Assembly (NCBI GenBank): GCA_018433595.1
Contig: JAHDQY010000001.1
Span: 1 to 64,000, forward strand
Length of the DNA stretch: 64,000 nt
Direction of reading: 5' to 3'
From: Synergistales bacterium
GTDB taxonomy: Bacteria; Synergistota; Synergistia; Synergistales; Aminithiophilaceae
Under the pieces are notes generated by a model. The model made no database searches and had not been told where the DNA came from. It saw only the letters and a list, made by a program, of their open reading frames with translations. How positions within the stretch are numbered: position 1 is the stretch's first letter; every line of letters starts with the position of its first letter. Shown here one piece after another: positions 26,520-38,198 of the stretch. The position numbers and the translations under genes are program-made.

Positions 26520-27320
26520 ATGCAGGGAAAGTTCAGACTCAAAGAGGATCACGTCTACAAAATGCCCGTGCACTTCGGGGGCAGCCCTTTTTACCCGGTG
26601 CGGACCGTCTACGGGGACATGACCATCATCTCCGTGCAGTACGAGACCGAAGAGGAGGCGCTGCTTCAGCTTCTTCCGGAGGACTTCGACCTCCTGGAAC
26701 CGCTGGTGAACGTGCAGTACGCGAACTGCCGCGAGGTGGACTGGATGGCGGGCGGCGAGTACCGGCTCATCCAGGCGAGCGTGCCGGCCCGGTACCGGGG
26801 CAACGACGAGGGGCTTCTCGGCGAATACGTGCTCGTCATCTGGGAGAACAAGGCCTGCCCCATTATCGGGGGGCGCGAGGAGGACGGCATGCCGAAGATT
26901 TTCGCCGACATCCCCGTTGAACGCCATGTCGGGGATCGCTGGCATACCGGCGCGAGCTACGAGACGCATCAGTTCCTGTCCCTCGAATTCCGCAAGCAAG
27001 GTGCCCTCAGCGAAAAAGACATCGAGAAGAAGAACGAGCACCCCGGGATCAACTACTTCGGGTGGCGCTACCTGCCCAACCTCGGCAAGGGCGGCGCGGC
27101 CTTGAGCCACGCGACGCTCTACCCGCAGGAGATGACGGCCGATCAGATCTGGACCGGCGAGGGCGAAATCCGATGGACGCGGCTCACCCAGGCTCAGCAT
27201 CCGCTTCAGTTCTACATCATCGACGCGTTGGCGGGGTTGCCCCTGCTGAAATACACGGGGGCGGCGATGATGAAGGGCACGTCCCGGCTCAACGTCGGCG
27301 ACTCCAGACGTCTACCGTAA
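26520..27320 (+). CDS. acetoacetate decarboxylase-family protein
   Basis: This 266-residue protein fits the acetoacetate decarboxylase fold. The segment ENKACPIIGGREEDGMPKIFADI matches the region around the Schiff-base lysine, here the K of GMPK; the lysine that normally follows it is isoleucine. Enzymes of this family decarboxylate acetoacetate, but many relatives act as hydratases or aldolases, so the reaction is uncertain. ATG 26520 has GAGGAGGAAGG. It is followed 15 bases later by an SDR gene. Confidence 0.75.
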   Translation: MQGKFRLKEDHVYKMPVHFGGSPFYPVRTVYGDMTIISVQYETEEEALLQLLPEDFDLLEPLVNVQYANCREVDWMAGGEYRLIQASVPARYRGNDEGLLGEYVLVIWENKACPIIGGREEDGMPKIFADIPVERHVGDRWHTGASYETHQFLSLEFRKQGALSEKDIEKKNEHPGINYFGWRYLPNLGKGGAALSHATLYPQEMTADQIWTGEGEIRWTRLTQAQHPLQFYIIDALAGLPLLKYTGAAMMKGTSRLNVGDSRRLP

Positions 27321-27335
27321 AAGGAGGGCTTTGTG

Positions 27336-28142
27336 ATGGTCGGATATTTCAAAGGCAAGGTAGCCGTCGTGACCGGTGCCGCCTCGGGCATCGGCCTGGG
27401 ATTGACCGAGCATCTGCTTGCGCGGGGAGCCAAGGCCGTCTTCATGGGCGACGTGAAGGCGGAAAACCTTACGAGGGAATCGGAGCGGCTGAGTCACCAG
27501 TACCCGGACAGGGTTTTTCCCATGCTCACCGATGTCACCCGGCTTGATCAGGTTGCGGAGCTGATCGGCGCCGCCAAAGCCTCCGACGGCCACCTCGATT
27601 TCGTCTTCAACAACGCTGGCATGGGCATGACGCTTCCGACGGAACAGATCACCTTCGACATCTGGAGATTCATTGTCGACCTGAACGTGATGGGCGTCGT
27701 TCACGGCACCTACACCGCGATACCCATCATGCGGGAGCAGGGAGCCGGTCACATCGTGAACACCGCCTCTGTGGCGGGGCTCGTGCCGATCCCCTATCAG
27801 GCCGTGTATACCGCGAGCAAGAGCGCGGTGATCTCCATGACGGAGAGCCTCCAGTACGAGCTGAACGCCGAGGGCCTTCAGTTCAGCGTCTTCTGTCCGG
27901 GCAACGTCAGAACGGCCATCTTCGCAGAGATAACGCCCCCGGCCGACGCGATCAGCGTGGATGAAGCCGTCGACTACATTCTCGACGAGGTCGAGAAAAA
28001 ATCTCTGGTCATCGCCTTTCCGCAGACGGCGCGGGACATCAGCGCTCTTTACAGAAGCGACAGAGAGGAATTCGATCAGCAGATGTTCAAACTGGCCGCG
28101 GAACGCCGCGAGAATTACCGTACCAAGGGGACCTATTGTTAG
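27336..28142 (+). CDS. short-chain dehydrogenase/reductase
   Basis: This is a classical SDR of 268 residues. It has the cofactor motif TGAASGIG, NNAG after strand 4, the catalytic serine in NTASVAG and YTASK with the catalytic tyrosine and lysine. The product probably reduces or oxidises a carbonyl using NAD(P)(H). ATG 27336 is preferred over the adjacent GTG 27333 because AAAAGGAGGG lies eight bases before it. It is cotranscribed with the decarboxylase-like gene, so the two may share a small keto substrate. Confidence 0.85.
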   Translation: MVGYFKGKVAVVTGAASGIGLGLTEHLLARGAKAVFMGDVKAENLTRESERLSHQYPDRVFPMLTDVTRLDQVAELIGAAKASDGHLDFVFNNAGMGMTLPTEQITFDIWRFIVDLNVMGVVHGTYTAIPIMREQGAGHIVNTASVAGLVPIPYQAVYTASKSAVISMTESLQYELNAEGLQFSVFCPGNVRTAIFAEITPPADAISVDEAVDYILDEVEKKSLVIAFPQTARDISALYRSDREEFDQQMFKLAAERRENYRTKGTYC

Positions 28143-28201
28143 GACCTGGCGGCCCCGACTTTGAACCCAGGGCATCTTACGGCTCAGAAAGGCACGTCCG
28201 C

Positions 28202-29404
28202 ATGGCAGAACATACGTTATTGGACAAGGCGGATCTCTCCCTTGATGTGGTTATTCTGCTGGTTGTCGGAATGACGATGCTTATTGCCGGGGTTTTGTTT
28301 TTTCCGGTATCGGCGGGAATGATTCCTTATTATGAGAACGGCTTGTACGGGCTGCTCCTGTTCATCTTCGCCCTGCAGATCGTCATGCTCGGGAAAACTC
28401 CCTTTGGAGACAGGTCCCGGTCGAAGCCGCTGCTTGTTGTCGGGGCGGCCATCGCGGCTGTCGGAATCGTCACGTGTTTTATCCCGGGTATTTTTGTCGA
28501 TGCCCCTCGCGTTCTTCTGTCGATCTGTTTCGGGCCTGGCGGCCTGGCCCTTCTGTTGCAGATGCTTTTTGCCAAAGAAAAGCTCCGGGCCTGGATAAAA
28601 TACGGAGGTATTTTCAGGCATCTCATTTTGGGATGCGGATCCGTCTATCTGCTGTCGATTCTGGTCGGCGTGCTCGCCTGGACGCATTCTTCGCTGCTCG
28701 TCCGGATGACGGCGGCGGTGGTGCTGCTCCACGGGATATCGATCCTCTACCTTGCTGTCGTTCTTCAAAAAATCTACAGGGACTACCCCCAGGCGAAAAA
28801 ATCTTTTGACATGGACACGGGCCTTGCGCCTGACAAGGCCATGATCATGATGACGGGTTTTTTCATGCTGATCCTGGGGGTGCTGCTGGTTCCTGTCACC
28901 TTAGGCGCCCTTCCCTTCTCCGGGAGCGCTCAGCTCGGGCTTCTGATGATTATTTTCTCCATTCAGATGCTCGCGTTCGGGAGCACCCCGATCGGCTCCT
29001 TCACCCGCTCCCGGCTTGTCGTTCTGTCCGGTCTTTTCTTTGCGGCGCTTGGAATCGTGTCGTGCATTGTTCCGGGAGTTTTAGTGCCCGGTCTTACGGT
29101 CCTCGTGGGCGTTTTGAACATCCTGGGAGGCATCCTCGGCGTCTGGAGAATTGCCGCCCCCTTGCTGAAAAAACCGGAACGTCCGCGGGAGCCTCTCCCT
29201 CGGATCCTGGTCAGTCTGTACGCGACTCAATTGACCATGAATCTTCTGTCGATCCTCTTCGGCACGTCGATGCTCGTTTCCAGGCTTATCCCGGGGATGG
29301 TTGTCGGCGTGATCCTCGCCGCCAACGGGTGCATCCTCCTGTTTTTGCTGCACCTCCTCGTCGTTCTGGAAGGCATGCAAAACAGGGAAAAAGCTTTGGC
29401 GTGA
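28202..29404 (+). CDS. unknown polytopic membrane protein with an internal duplication
   Basis: This 400-residue protein has about ten to twelve hydrophobic segments. Two homologous halves are visible: residues about 10-125 and 205-320 share the pattern GVLFFPV/GVLLVPV, LGKTPFG/FGSTPIG and GIVTCFIPGIFV/GIVSCIVPGVLV. I do not recognise the family. ATG 28202 is chosen after a weak AGAAAGG; a longer form without a ribosome site is possible. It follows the SDR gene in the same direction and may transport or modify the product of that pair (inference). Confidence 0.68.
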   Translation: MAEHTLLDKADLSLDVVILLVVGMTMLIAGVLFFPVSAGMIPYYENGLYGLLLFIFALQIVMLGKTPFGDRSRSKPLLVVGAAIAAVGIVTCFIPGIFVDAPRVLLSICFGPGGLALLLQMLFAKEKLRAWIKYGGIFRHLILGCGSVYLLSILVGVLAWTHSSLLVRMTAAVVLLHGISILYLAVVLQKIYRDYPQAKKSFDMDTGLAPDKAMIMMTGFFMLILGVLLVPVTLGALPFSGSAQLGLLMIIFSIQMLAFGSTPIGSFTRSRLVVLSGLFFAALGIVSCIVPGVLVPGLTVLVGVLNILGGILGVWRIAAPLLKKPERPREPLPRILVSLYATQLTMNLLSILFGTSMLVSRLIPGMVVGVILAANGCILLFLLHLLVVLEGMQNREKALA

Positions 29405-29422
29405 CCTTTTCAAGGTTTCTCT

Positions 29423-30278
29423 TCAGCCGAAGCAGACCCGGTTTTTGCCCGATCTCTTGGCCCGATAGAGAGCCTCGTCGGCGCGACGGAGGAGGCTCTC
29501 CGGGCTTTCCGAACCGTTGAAGGCGGCGCCTCCGAGGCTGGCCGTGACGTTCAGGCGGAGTCCCCCCGAGAGGATCGGCTCATCGGCGACGGCTCGGCGG
29601 ACCCGTTCGAGAATCTCCCGTGCCTCGTCGGCGACGCCCGGGAGAATGACAAGAAACTCCTCGCCGCCGTAACGGCCGACCTCGTCGTAGTCGCGTAGCG
29701 CCGCTGTTATGCGCCGTGCCGTTTCGTGGAGGACGACGTCTCCCGGCAGGTGACCGTAGGTGTCGTTCAGTTTCTTGAAGTCATCCAGGTCGACCATGGC
29801 GACGGCTAGAGGTGATGCGAGGCGACAGGAGCGGGAGATCTCCTTGTCGAGGCGGGCCAGGATCGCCCCCCGGTTGAGGAGCCCCGTGAGGCCGTCGTGA
29901 GCGGCCTGGTGGCGGAGCCGGCTCTGAAGTTCCAGAATCCGACGACCCGCCTGGACGCGCATCTTGAGCTCCTGGGCGTCGAAGGGCTTGGTGATGTAGT
30001 CGTCGGCTCCGGCCTCCAGGCCGGCGACGACGCTCGCCGGATCGCCCTGGACGGTGAGAAGGATGACGTAACGGTAGCGTTCCTCCGGGTTCCACCGCAG
30101 GCGGCGGCAGATTTCAGGCCCCTCCATTCCGGGCATGATCCAGTCGATCACGGCCAGAGGAGGGGCCTCTTCCTCCTGAAGGATCTTCCAGGCCTCTTCT
30201 CCCGTCTCGGCCGTCACAACGTCGTAGCCCCACTGTTTCAGAAGCGAGGCGACCATGAAGCGTGTCGTTCTGTCGTCT

Positions 30279-30298
<20 letters not shown>
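29423..30298 (-). CDS. response regulator with diguanylate cyclase (REC-GGDEF)
   Basis: This 291-residue cytoplasmic protein has an N-terminal receiver with phospho-accepting D52 (VIDWIMPG) and a GGDEF domain whose active site reads RYGGEEF, expected to be active. The inhibitory site RxxD (RDYD) lies five residues before it, so product feedback by c-di-GMP is likely. GTG 30298, inside the kinase gene's end, follows GGGAGGGG; a longer frame lacks one. It is probably the output of the hybrid kinase upstream. Confidence 0.9.
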
Positions 30299-32446
<2,148 letters not shown>

Positions 32447-32450
<4 letters not shown>

Positions 32451-33694
32451 GATGTTCCTTCGCCTCCGAAGAAGACGTTCACGATTTCCGCGATCTGGCG
32501 CTCTCCCTGGGTGATGATTCCCTGAAGGGCCTCCACTTCGAGGCCGAGGCTTTCCCAGGCCCCCCTCTCGAGGGGTGGGACGAAAAGGGAACCGCTGGTG
32601 CCGATCTGCAGGGCGATCGAGAGGATGTCGGCGACATGGAGCCGGGCCGCTCCGTCGGGCGCCGTCGTTTCCGCAAAATTGTGGTGGAAACCCACCAGAT
32701 CGGGTATCGGGTCGGGGATGCGCCATGACGCCAGCAGGGTACGGCCCAGTGCGGCGTGGTCGAAGCCGAAAAGATCCCGCTCCGCCTCATGAAGGGGGAT
32801 CCGGAGACGCCTCGAAAGGCGCAGGGCACCGGTCATCTCCCGGGGGAGGCGTCGGTAGAGAACGAGTCTTCCCAGATCATGAAAGAGGCCCGCCAGAAAG
32901 AATCGCTCCTCCTGCCGGACCTCGCGCGAGGGGACGAGGAGGCGGGAGAAGACACCGCAGGCCACGGCATGTTCCCAGAAGGGTCTCATGCTCACGTATT
33001 CGGAGGGGACGTCCCGGAAGACACTCATCGTCGAAGCGGCCAGAGCCAGATTGGAGAGCTCCGTCGTTCCGATGATGGCGATGGCCCGGGGAATGGATTC
33101 GATGGGTTGGGGAAAGCCGTAGAAGGAGCTGTTGACAAGCCGCAGCAGGCGCGCCGAAAGGCTCGGATCCTTGCCGACGACCTCGGCGAGGTGGACGGCC
33201 GAGGCATAGGGCGTCTCCAGGAGCTCTCGGATCTTGAAGTAGATGTCGGGGAAGGAGGCCAGACGGATCTCTCCCCGGATCAGCCCGTCCGGAGTCAGGC
33301 CGGGCCGATGGCGGCGCAGGGTGTCGAGGCTGCCGCTTTCAAAGGAGATCGGGTCCGGTCGGAAGCCCGATTCCATCCGGGCGGCGAGGCGGCCGCTGCA
33401 GACCCTGAAGAGCTCGGCCATGACGGGATGGCCCCTCCGGGGAGCGGGGAAAAGGGTTTCAAGGAAGGCTTCGGCCTGACGGCGTATCGCTTCTGAAGCG
33501 CGGCGTTCCTCTTCGATCCGCTCGTCGTCGCTTCCCTCGATCTCGGCGGAGAAGATGCCCCAGATCTTGAGCATGCGGATCTGTTTGGCCGTCAGGGCCG
33601 CACCCCGGGGAAGCACGAAACGACCCGCCGAATCCTTCAGGTCTTCAGCGAGAGTCATGCCCTCCTTCAGGTTGGCCGTCGCGACACGTCCCAT
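32447..33694 (-). CDS. HDOD-domain signalling protein
   Basis: This 415-residue protein has an HDOD domain from about 130 (LLETPYASAVHLAEVVGKDPSLSARLLRLVNSS is its typical entry), with a leftover HD pair in GLFHDLGRLVLY. The N-terminal part (VATANLKEGMTLAEDL) resembles segments preceding HD-type signalling domains. HDOD proteins are regulatory rather than reliably enzymatic. ATG 33694 follows GAGGAGA. It heads the operon with the hybrid kinase and diguanylate cyclase. Confidence 0.85.
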
Positions 33695-33731
33695 GGCTGT
33701 CTCCTCAAAAGTCTTCACCTGCCGCAAGGCA

Positions 33732-33765
33732 CCGCCGAGACTTTCTTACGGGAATGCCTCGGCGG
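33732..33765 (-). terminator. hairpin downstream of glnS
   Basis: CCGCCGAG and CTCGGCGG enclose 18 bases in the 98-base gap between glnS and the HDOD gene. No T-run follows on the minus strand, so this is only a possible terminator. Confidence 0.35.
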
Positions 33766-33792
33766 CTCGTGTCGGGCAGCTCCGGACGGGGG

Positions 33793-35469
33793 TCAGCCTT
33801 TTTTCAGAACCTTGCCCCAACTGTCTTTGAGGGAGACGGTCCGGTTGAAAACGAGATGGTCGGGGCGGCTGTCGTCATCGACGCGGAAATAGCCGTGGCG
33901 GAGGAACTGTAAACGGTCGCCCTGCCGTGCCGTTGCCAGCCCGGGCTCGACGAGGGCCGAGACGACCTTGAGGGAATCGGCGTTGAGGTAGTCCCGGTAG
34001 TCCTTGCCCTCCTCCATGGTGTCCATGTCCTTCAGGGTGAAGAGGTGGTCGTAGAGCCGGACTTCGGCTCTGACGGCATGAGGGGCCGAAACCCAGTGAA
34101 GGGTCCCCCGGACCTTGCGGCCGTCAGGGGCCTCTCCTCCTCGACTCTCCGGGTCGTAGCGGCAGCGGAGCTCGGCGATTTCGCCCGAGGCGTCACGGAT
34201 CACGTCGGTGCAGGTGACGAGGTAGGCGTGTTTGAGGCGCACCTCGCTGCCCGGCGAGAGGCGGAAGAACTTCTTCGGCGGGTTTTCCATGAAGTCGTCC
34301 CGTTCGATGTAGATCTCCCGGCAGAAGGGGATCCTGCGGTGCGTCGCCTCTGCGGCCTCGGGGTTGTCGAGGGCCTCAAGCTCCTCGACCTTCCCTTCGG
34401 GGTAGTTTTCGATGACGATCTTGAGGGGGTCAAGGACGGCCATGACTCGGTCGGCGTCGCGGTTGAGCTCCTCGCGGATGCAGAAGTTGAGGAACTCGAT
34501 GTCGACGAGGCTGTTGGCCTTGGAGACGCCGATCTCGCTGCAGAAGCGCCGGATGGCCGACGGGGTGTAGCCGCGGCGGCGGAGGCCGCTGATCGTCGGC
34601 ATGCGGGGATCGTCCCATCCCGAGACGTAGCCTTCGTTCACGAGCTGGAGCAGCCTGCGCTTGCTCATGACGGTGTAACTCAGATTGAGTCGGGCGAACT
34701 CGTACTGGTGCGGCCGGGAGGGGGCGGAGACGTTCTCGATGAACCAGTCGTAAAGGGGGCGATGGTCGGCGAACTCAAGAGTGCAGATCGAATGCGTCAC
34801 GCCCTCGATGGCGTCCTCGTAGCCGTGGGCGAAGTCGTACATGGGATAGATGCACCAGCCGTCGCCGGTGCGGTGGTGGCTCTGCTTCAGGATGCGGTAC
34901 ATGACGGGGTCCCGCATGTTGAGATTGGGGTGGCCCATGTCGATCCTGGCCCGGAGGACGCGCTCCCCCTCGTCGAACTCCCCCTCTTTCATGCGTCGGA
35001 AGAGGTCGAGGTTCTCCTCGACGGACCGGTTCCTCCAGGGGGAATCCTTGCCCGGTTCCGTCAGCGTTCCCCGAGTCCTGCGGATCTCCTCGGCGCTCTG
35101 GTCGTCGACGTAGGCCTTGCCGGCCTCGATCAGCTCAAGGGCCCACCGATGGAACTGTTCGAAATAGTCCGAGGCGAAGCACAGCTTGGCCCAGCGGAAG
35201 CCGAGCCAGCTCACGTCCTTTTTGATGGACTCGACGTACTCCGTCTCCTCCTTGGTGGGATTGGTGTCGTCGAAGCGGAGATTGCATTCGCCGGCGAACT
35301 GTTCGGCCAGCCCGAAATTGAGACAGATCGATTTGGCGTGTCCGATGTGAAGGTAGCCGTTAGGTTCCGGGGGGAAGCGGGTGATGATCTTGGACACCCG
35401 CCCCGACTCCAGATCGTCACGGATGATCTGTTCGATGAAGCTGCCTCCCTGCTGTGTCCGTTCTTCCAT
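33793..35469 (-). CDS. glnS: glutaminyl-tRNA synthetase
   Basis: This class I synthetase of 558 residues charges tRNA-Gln with glutamine. The HIGH region is [14 protein letters not shown] and the KMSKS-like loop is VMSKRRL. The GlnRS-type DDTNP and [17 protein letters not shown] segments distinguish it from glutamyl enzymes, and a C-terminal beta-barrel anticodon domain is present. ATG 35469 has GGAGGAGAG upstream. Direct glutaminylation may stand beside, or replace, the amidotransferase route. Confidence 0.95.
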   Translation of the reverse strand: MEERTQQGGSFIEQIIRDDLESGRVSKIITRFPPEPNGYLHIGHAKSICLNFGLAEQFAGECNLRFDDTNPTKEETEYVESIKKDVSWLGFRWAKLCFASDYFEQFHRWALELIEAGKAYVDDQSAEEIRRTRGTLTEPGKDSPWRNRSVEENLDLFRRMKEGEFDEGERVLRARIDMGHPNLNMRDPVMYRILKQSHHRTGDGWCIYPMYDFAHGYEDAIEGVTHSICTLEFADHRPLYDWFIENVSAPSRPHQYEFARLNLSYTVMSKRRLLQLVNEGYVSGWDDPRMPTISGLRRRGYTPSAIRRFCSEIGVSKANSLVDIEFLNFCIREELNRDADRVMAVLDPLKIVIENYPEGKVEELEALDNPEAAEATHRRIPFCREIYIERDDFMENPPKKFFRLSPGSEVRLKHAYLVTCTDVIRDASGEIAELRCRYDPESRGGEAPDGRKVRGTLHWVSAPHAVRAEVRLYDHLFTLKDMDTMEEGKDYRDYLNADSLKVVSALVEPGLATARQGDRLQFLRHGYFRVDDDSRPDHLVFNRTVSLKDSWGKVLKKG

Positions 35470-35549
35470 AGAGCTCTCCTCCGTTTTTGATGCTCTGTCG
35501 CTTGAGACCATTCTACCCGTCTCCTGCCATTCCATCAAAAAAAGCAGGT

Positions 35550-37055
35550 TCAGCTTCTGCCGTTTCCGGAGCTTTTCCTCTCCCGGTCGCGGAGAACCCG
35601 ACGGAGCACCTTGCCCAGGGGGGAGCGGGGCAGCTCTTCGACGAACTCGATCTTGCGGGGAATTTTGAAATGGGCCAGCCGCCCGCGGCAGAAGCGGAGC
35701 AGCTCGCGCATGTCGGGACGCTCGATGCCGTCCTGAAGGACGACGAAGGCCTTGGGCACCTCGCCGCTGGTGGCGTTGGGACTCCCGATGACTGAGGCCT
35801 CCCGGACAGCGGGGTGCTGGGTCAGGACCGACTCGACCTCCTGGGGGTAGACGTTGAAGCCGCCGACGATGATCATGTCCGTCGCCCTGTCGAGGATGGT
35901 GAGGTAGCCGTCGTCAAGGCGGGCCACGTCGCCCGTGTTGAGCCATCCCTCCTGGAAGCGTCCGGCCGTCTCTTCGGGGCTCCGGTAATAGCCGGCCATG
36001 ACGGAGGGGCCCTTCACCCAGAGGACGCCCTCGCCTCCTTCGGGCAGCACCTCCCCCTCGTCGTTGCGGATTTCGTAGCTGTAGCCGGGGATGACCGGGC
36101 CGACCGTGCCGAGACGGCGCTCGGCGTAGCTGGTGTTGACGGCCACCAGGGGAGAGCACTCCGTCAGCCCGTACCCTTCCAGGATGGGCAGCCTCAGGTG
36201 GGTCCGGGCCTTTTCATCCAGGCCGACCGGCACCTTGTCGCCGCCGACGAGGAGGGTCCGCAGGCTTTCGGGGGCCCTTCCCTGACGGGCGGCGGCGGAG
36301 CAGAGGAGGGAAATCATCGTCGGTACGGCGATGATGACGGTGCACCGTGCCGCTTCGAGGGCCGCCACCGTCTCCGCCACGGGGAGGAAGGAGGGGAGGA
36401 CGACCTCCCGATAGCCCGCGACGAGGGGGAGAATGGAGCAGAGGCCGAAGCCTAAGGAATGGAAATTGGGCAGGGCGTTGAGAAGGGTCTCATCGGGCCC
36501 CAGCGCATCGATGAAGGTCAGGGCCGTCTCGATGTTGTTTTTCAGATTGCCGTGACTCAGGGGGACGGCCTTGGGGCGCCCCGTCGTTCCTGAAGTGCAG
36601 TAGATGACGGCTAGCTCGGCTTCGTCGAGGGAGGTCTCCCGGCAGCGGATCTCCGGCAGGGGGCTGTCGATGGAAGCGGCGAAAGCCGGGAGGCCCAGCG
36701 GTTCGAAAAGAGGTAGCTGATCGGAGGCATAATCGGGGAGGATCAGCGCCGAGGGTTCCAGGAGCGTCAGCGTCGAGGCGATCGCCTCCCGTCCTCCCAG
36801 CGGATTGAGAGGGACGACGGATCCGCCCAGGCTCCAGGCCGCCAGCGAGAGGGCGATGGCCAGGGGCGAGTTGGGCAGCATGAAGGCCAGCCGCTGTCCC
36901 TTTTGAAACCTCCCTCTTTCCAACGTCTCCCGACAGGATTGAATCAGGTCGATGAAGCGTGGGGCGTTCCACCAGTCGCCCCTCCACCAGAGAAGAGGGG
37001 TGTCTCCCTGGGTCTCCAGCTTGGCAAAGACGGTTTTTTCCAGTCTCTCCGTCAT
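35550..37055 (-). CDS. AMP-forming acyl-CoA synthetase-like ligase
   Basis: This ANL-superfamily enzyme of 501 residues has the A3 loop [17 protein letters not shown], the A5 motif YGLTECSP, the A7/A8 hinge region ([32 protein letters not shown]) and a C-terminal lysine in [11 protein letters not shown]. It should activate a carboxylic acid as acyl-AMP and transfer it to CoA. Chain-length preference cannot be told. AAGGAGG lies before ATG 37055. It has a long upstream leader with a terminator and lies 80 bases before glnS. Confidence 0.87.
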   Translation of the reverse strand: MTERLEKTVFAKLETQGDTPLLWWRGDWWNAPRFIDLIQSCRETLERGRFQKGQRLAFMLPNSPLAIALSLAAWSLGGSVVPLNPLGGREAIASTLTLLEPSALILPDYASDQLPLFEPLGLPAFAASIDSPLPEIRCRETSLDEAELAVIYCTSGTTGRPKAVPLSHGNLKNNIETALTFIDALGPDETLLNALPNFHSLGFGLCSILPLVAGYREVVLPSFLPVAETVAALEAARCTVIIAVPTMISLLCSAAARQGRAPESLRTLLVGGDKVPVGLDEKARTHLRLPILEGYGLTECSPLVAVNTSYAERRLGTVGPVIPGYSYEIRNDEGEVLPEGGEGVLWVKGPSVMAGYYRSPEETAGRFQEGWLNTGDVARLDDGYLTILDRATDMIIVGGFNVYPQEVESVLTQHPAVREASVIGSPNATSGEVPKAFVVLQDGIERPDMRELLRFCRGRLAHFKIPRKIEFVEELPRSPLGKVLRRVLRDRERKSSGNGRS

Positions 37056-37100
37056 GGCAAGGCCTCCTTGTCGAAATCGTCAGGAATCAAGAACGGACCA

Positions 37101-37142
37101 AGAAAAAGTGCGCCTCAGGCCGGCCATGACCGGCCCAGGCGC
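37101..37142 (-). terminator. rho-independent terminator inside the acyl-CoA synthetase leader
   Basis: Read leftward, GCGCCTGGGCCGG, a short loop and CCGGCCTGAGGCGC fold into a stem with one bulge, followed by ACTTTTTCTT. It lies only 45 bases before the acyl-CoA synthetase ATG, so it either ends a separate small transcript or attenuates the gene. Confidence 0.65.
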
Positions 37143-37337
37143 CGAAGGGATCACGTCATCTCGATCTCTCCGATTCTCGTCTCTTCCGAGGTGCTATAAA
37201 CGAAGCGGTTCCCGCCGTTCGTGACGACGCAGCGGCCCACCCGGGCTGCGGGCGCCCCGCGGTCCGCGCCGAGCCCTTCCTGCACTCGGTGCGATGCCGG
37301 ATCACTCGAGAGCGTGACGCTTCCAAAAATCGAGAGA
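37101..37337 (-). ncRNA. candidate attenuator leader or small RNA of about 235 bases
   Basis: A leftward TATAAT and the terminator at 37101 bracket a GC-rich, self-complementary stretch. No known riboswitch core (T-box, SAM, glycine, c-di-GMP, cobalamin) was recognised. The unit could be a regulated leader of the acyl-CoA synthetase gene or an independent RNA. Confidence 0.3.
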
Positions 37338-37343
37338 CATTTT

Positions 37344-37349
37344 ATTATA
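37344..37349 (-). promoter_or_regulatory. leftward -10 box, overlapping a rightward one
   Basis: Read leftward the bases are a perfect TATAAT; read rightward, TATTAT at 37343-37348 could serve xth. No good -35 box is evident for either direction, so divergent, mutually exclusive promoters are suggested but not proved. Confidence 0.4.
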
Positions 37350-37412
37350 TAGGCAGTGAGGATGCTATTATCCCCTTTAGACAAAAAAATTGCCCTGAAG
37401 GAGGCGGATTTT

Positions 37413-38198
37413 TTGGCCCGTTTTTCCGTGGCGACCTTCAACGTCAATTCCGTCCGCTCCCGGCTTCCCGTTCTGGAGCGGTGGCTTCCCGCGAACCCCG
37501 TCGATATTCTCTGCCTCCAGGAGACGAAAGTCGTCGATGAGGACTTTCCCGTCGAGGCCTTCGCCGATCTCGGCTACCGGGTGGTCTTCCGGGGGCAGAA
37601 GGCCTACAGCGGCGTGGCCCTGGCCAGCCGGTCGGAGCCGGATGAGGTTTCCTGCGGTTTCGACGACGGCCTTGATCCCGATGACGGTCCCCGCCTCATC
37701 CGGGCCCGCTTCGGCGATCTTGTAGTCGTCAACACCTATGTTCCTCAGGGCAAGAGCATCGACCACCCGGACTTCGAATACAAGAAGGCCTTTCTCCGGC
37801 GCCTGGCGGCCCTCTTCGACAGAGATCTGGCTCATGGTGGCCCCCTCCTCTGGGTGGGCGATCTCAACGTGGCTCCCACCGAGGACGATGTGACCCACCC
37901 GGCCAACAAGAAAGACCACGTCTGCTTTCACCTCTCCATCCGGGAGCTCTACGCCGAGGTCGTCGAGGGGCGCTTCGTCGACGTCTTCCGCCGCCACCGT
38001 CCCGGCCCGGGGGAGTTCTCCTTCTGGGATTACCGGATCAAGAACGCTCTGGAGCGAAACATCGGCTGGCGCATCGATCACGTCCTGGCCACGCCCGATC
38101 TGGCCGAACGCTCCGTCGACTGCTATGCTGACCGTGAGCCCCGCGGCTGGGAGAGGCCGTCGGACCATACCGTCGTCGTCGCCTGTTTCGAACGATGA
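37413..38198 (+). CDS. xth: exodeoxyribonuclease III
   Basis: This AP endonuclease/3'-5' exonuclease of the ExoIII family is about 261 residues from TTG 37413, which has GAAGGAGG eight bases upstream and gives the usual N-terminus RFSVATFNVNSVRSRL. Conserved sites visible are LQETKV (metal glutamate), the GDLNVAP segment and SDHTVVVA (catalytic aspartate-histidine). It repairs abasic sites in DNA. The next gene overlaps its stop by four bases. Confidence 0.93.
   Translation: MARFSVATFNVNSVRSRLPVLERWLPANPVDILCLQETKVVDEDFPVEAFADLGYRVVFRGQKAYSGVALASRSEPDEVSCGFDDGLDPDDGPRLIRARFGDLVVVNTYVPQGKSIDHPDFEYKKAFLRRLAALFDRDLAHGGPLLWVGDLNVAPTEDDVTHPANKKDHVCFHLSIRELYAEVVEGRFVDVFRRHRPGPGEFSFWDYRIKNALERNIGWRIDHVLATPDLAERSVDCYADREPRGWERPSDHTVVVACFER

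Larger units (their letters stand above)
37056..37412. other. divergent region between acyl-CoA synthetase and xth
   Basis: The 357-base gap carries overlapping AT-rich -10 elements near 37343-37350, a GC-rich structured middle and a leftward terminator at 37101-37142. A frame read leftward ends at 37151 with a protein-like tail (GGNRFVYSTSEETRIGEIEMT), but it has no ribosome site. Confidence 0.5.

Noticed and set aside
37151-37330. small protein gene read leftward in the acyl-CoA synthetase leader
   Set aside because: The C-terminal reading looks protein-like, but there is no start codon with a ribosome site; kept only as part of the leader RNA candidate.
37144-37337. T-box leader before the acyl-CoA synthetase gene
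   Set aside because: A GGGAACCGC resembles part of a T-box, but the full T-box sequence, specifier loop and antiterminator were not found, and the gene is not an aminoacyl-tRNA or amino acid gene.
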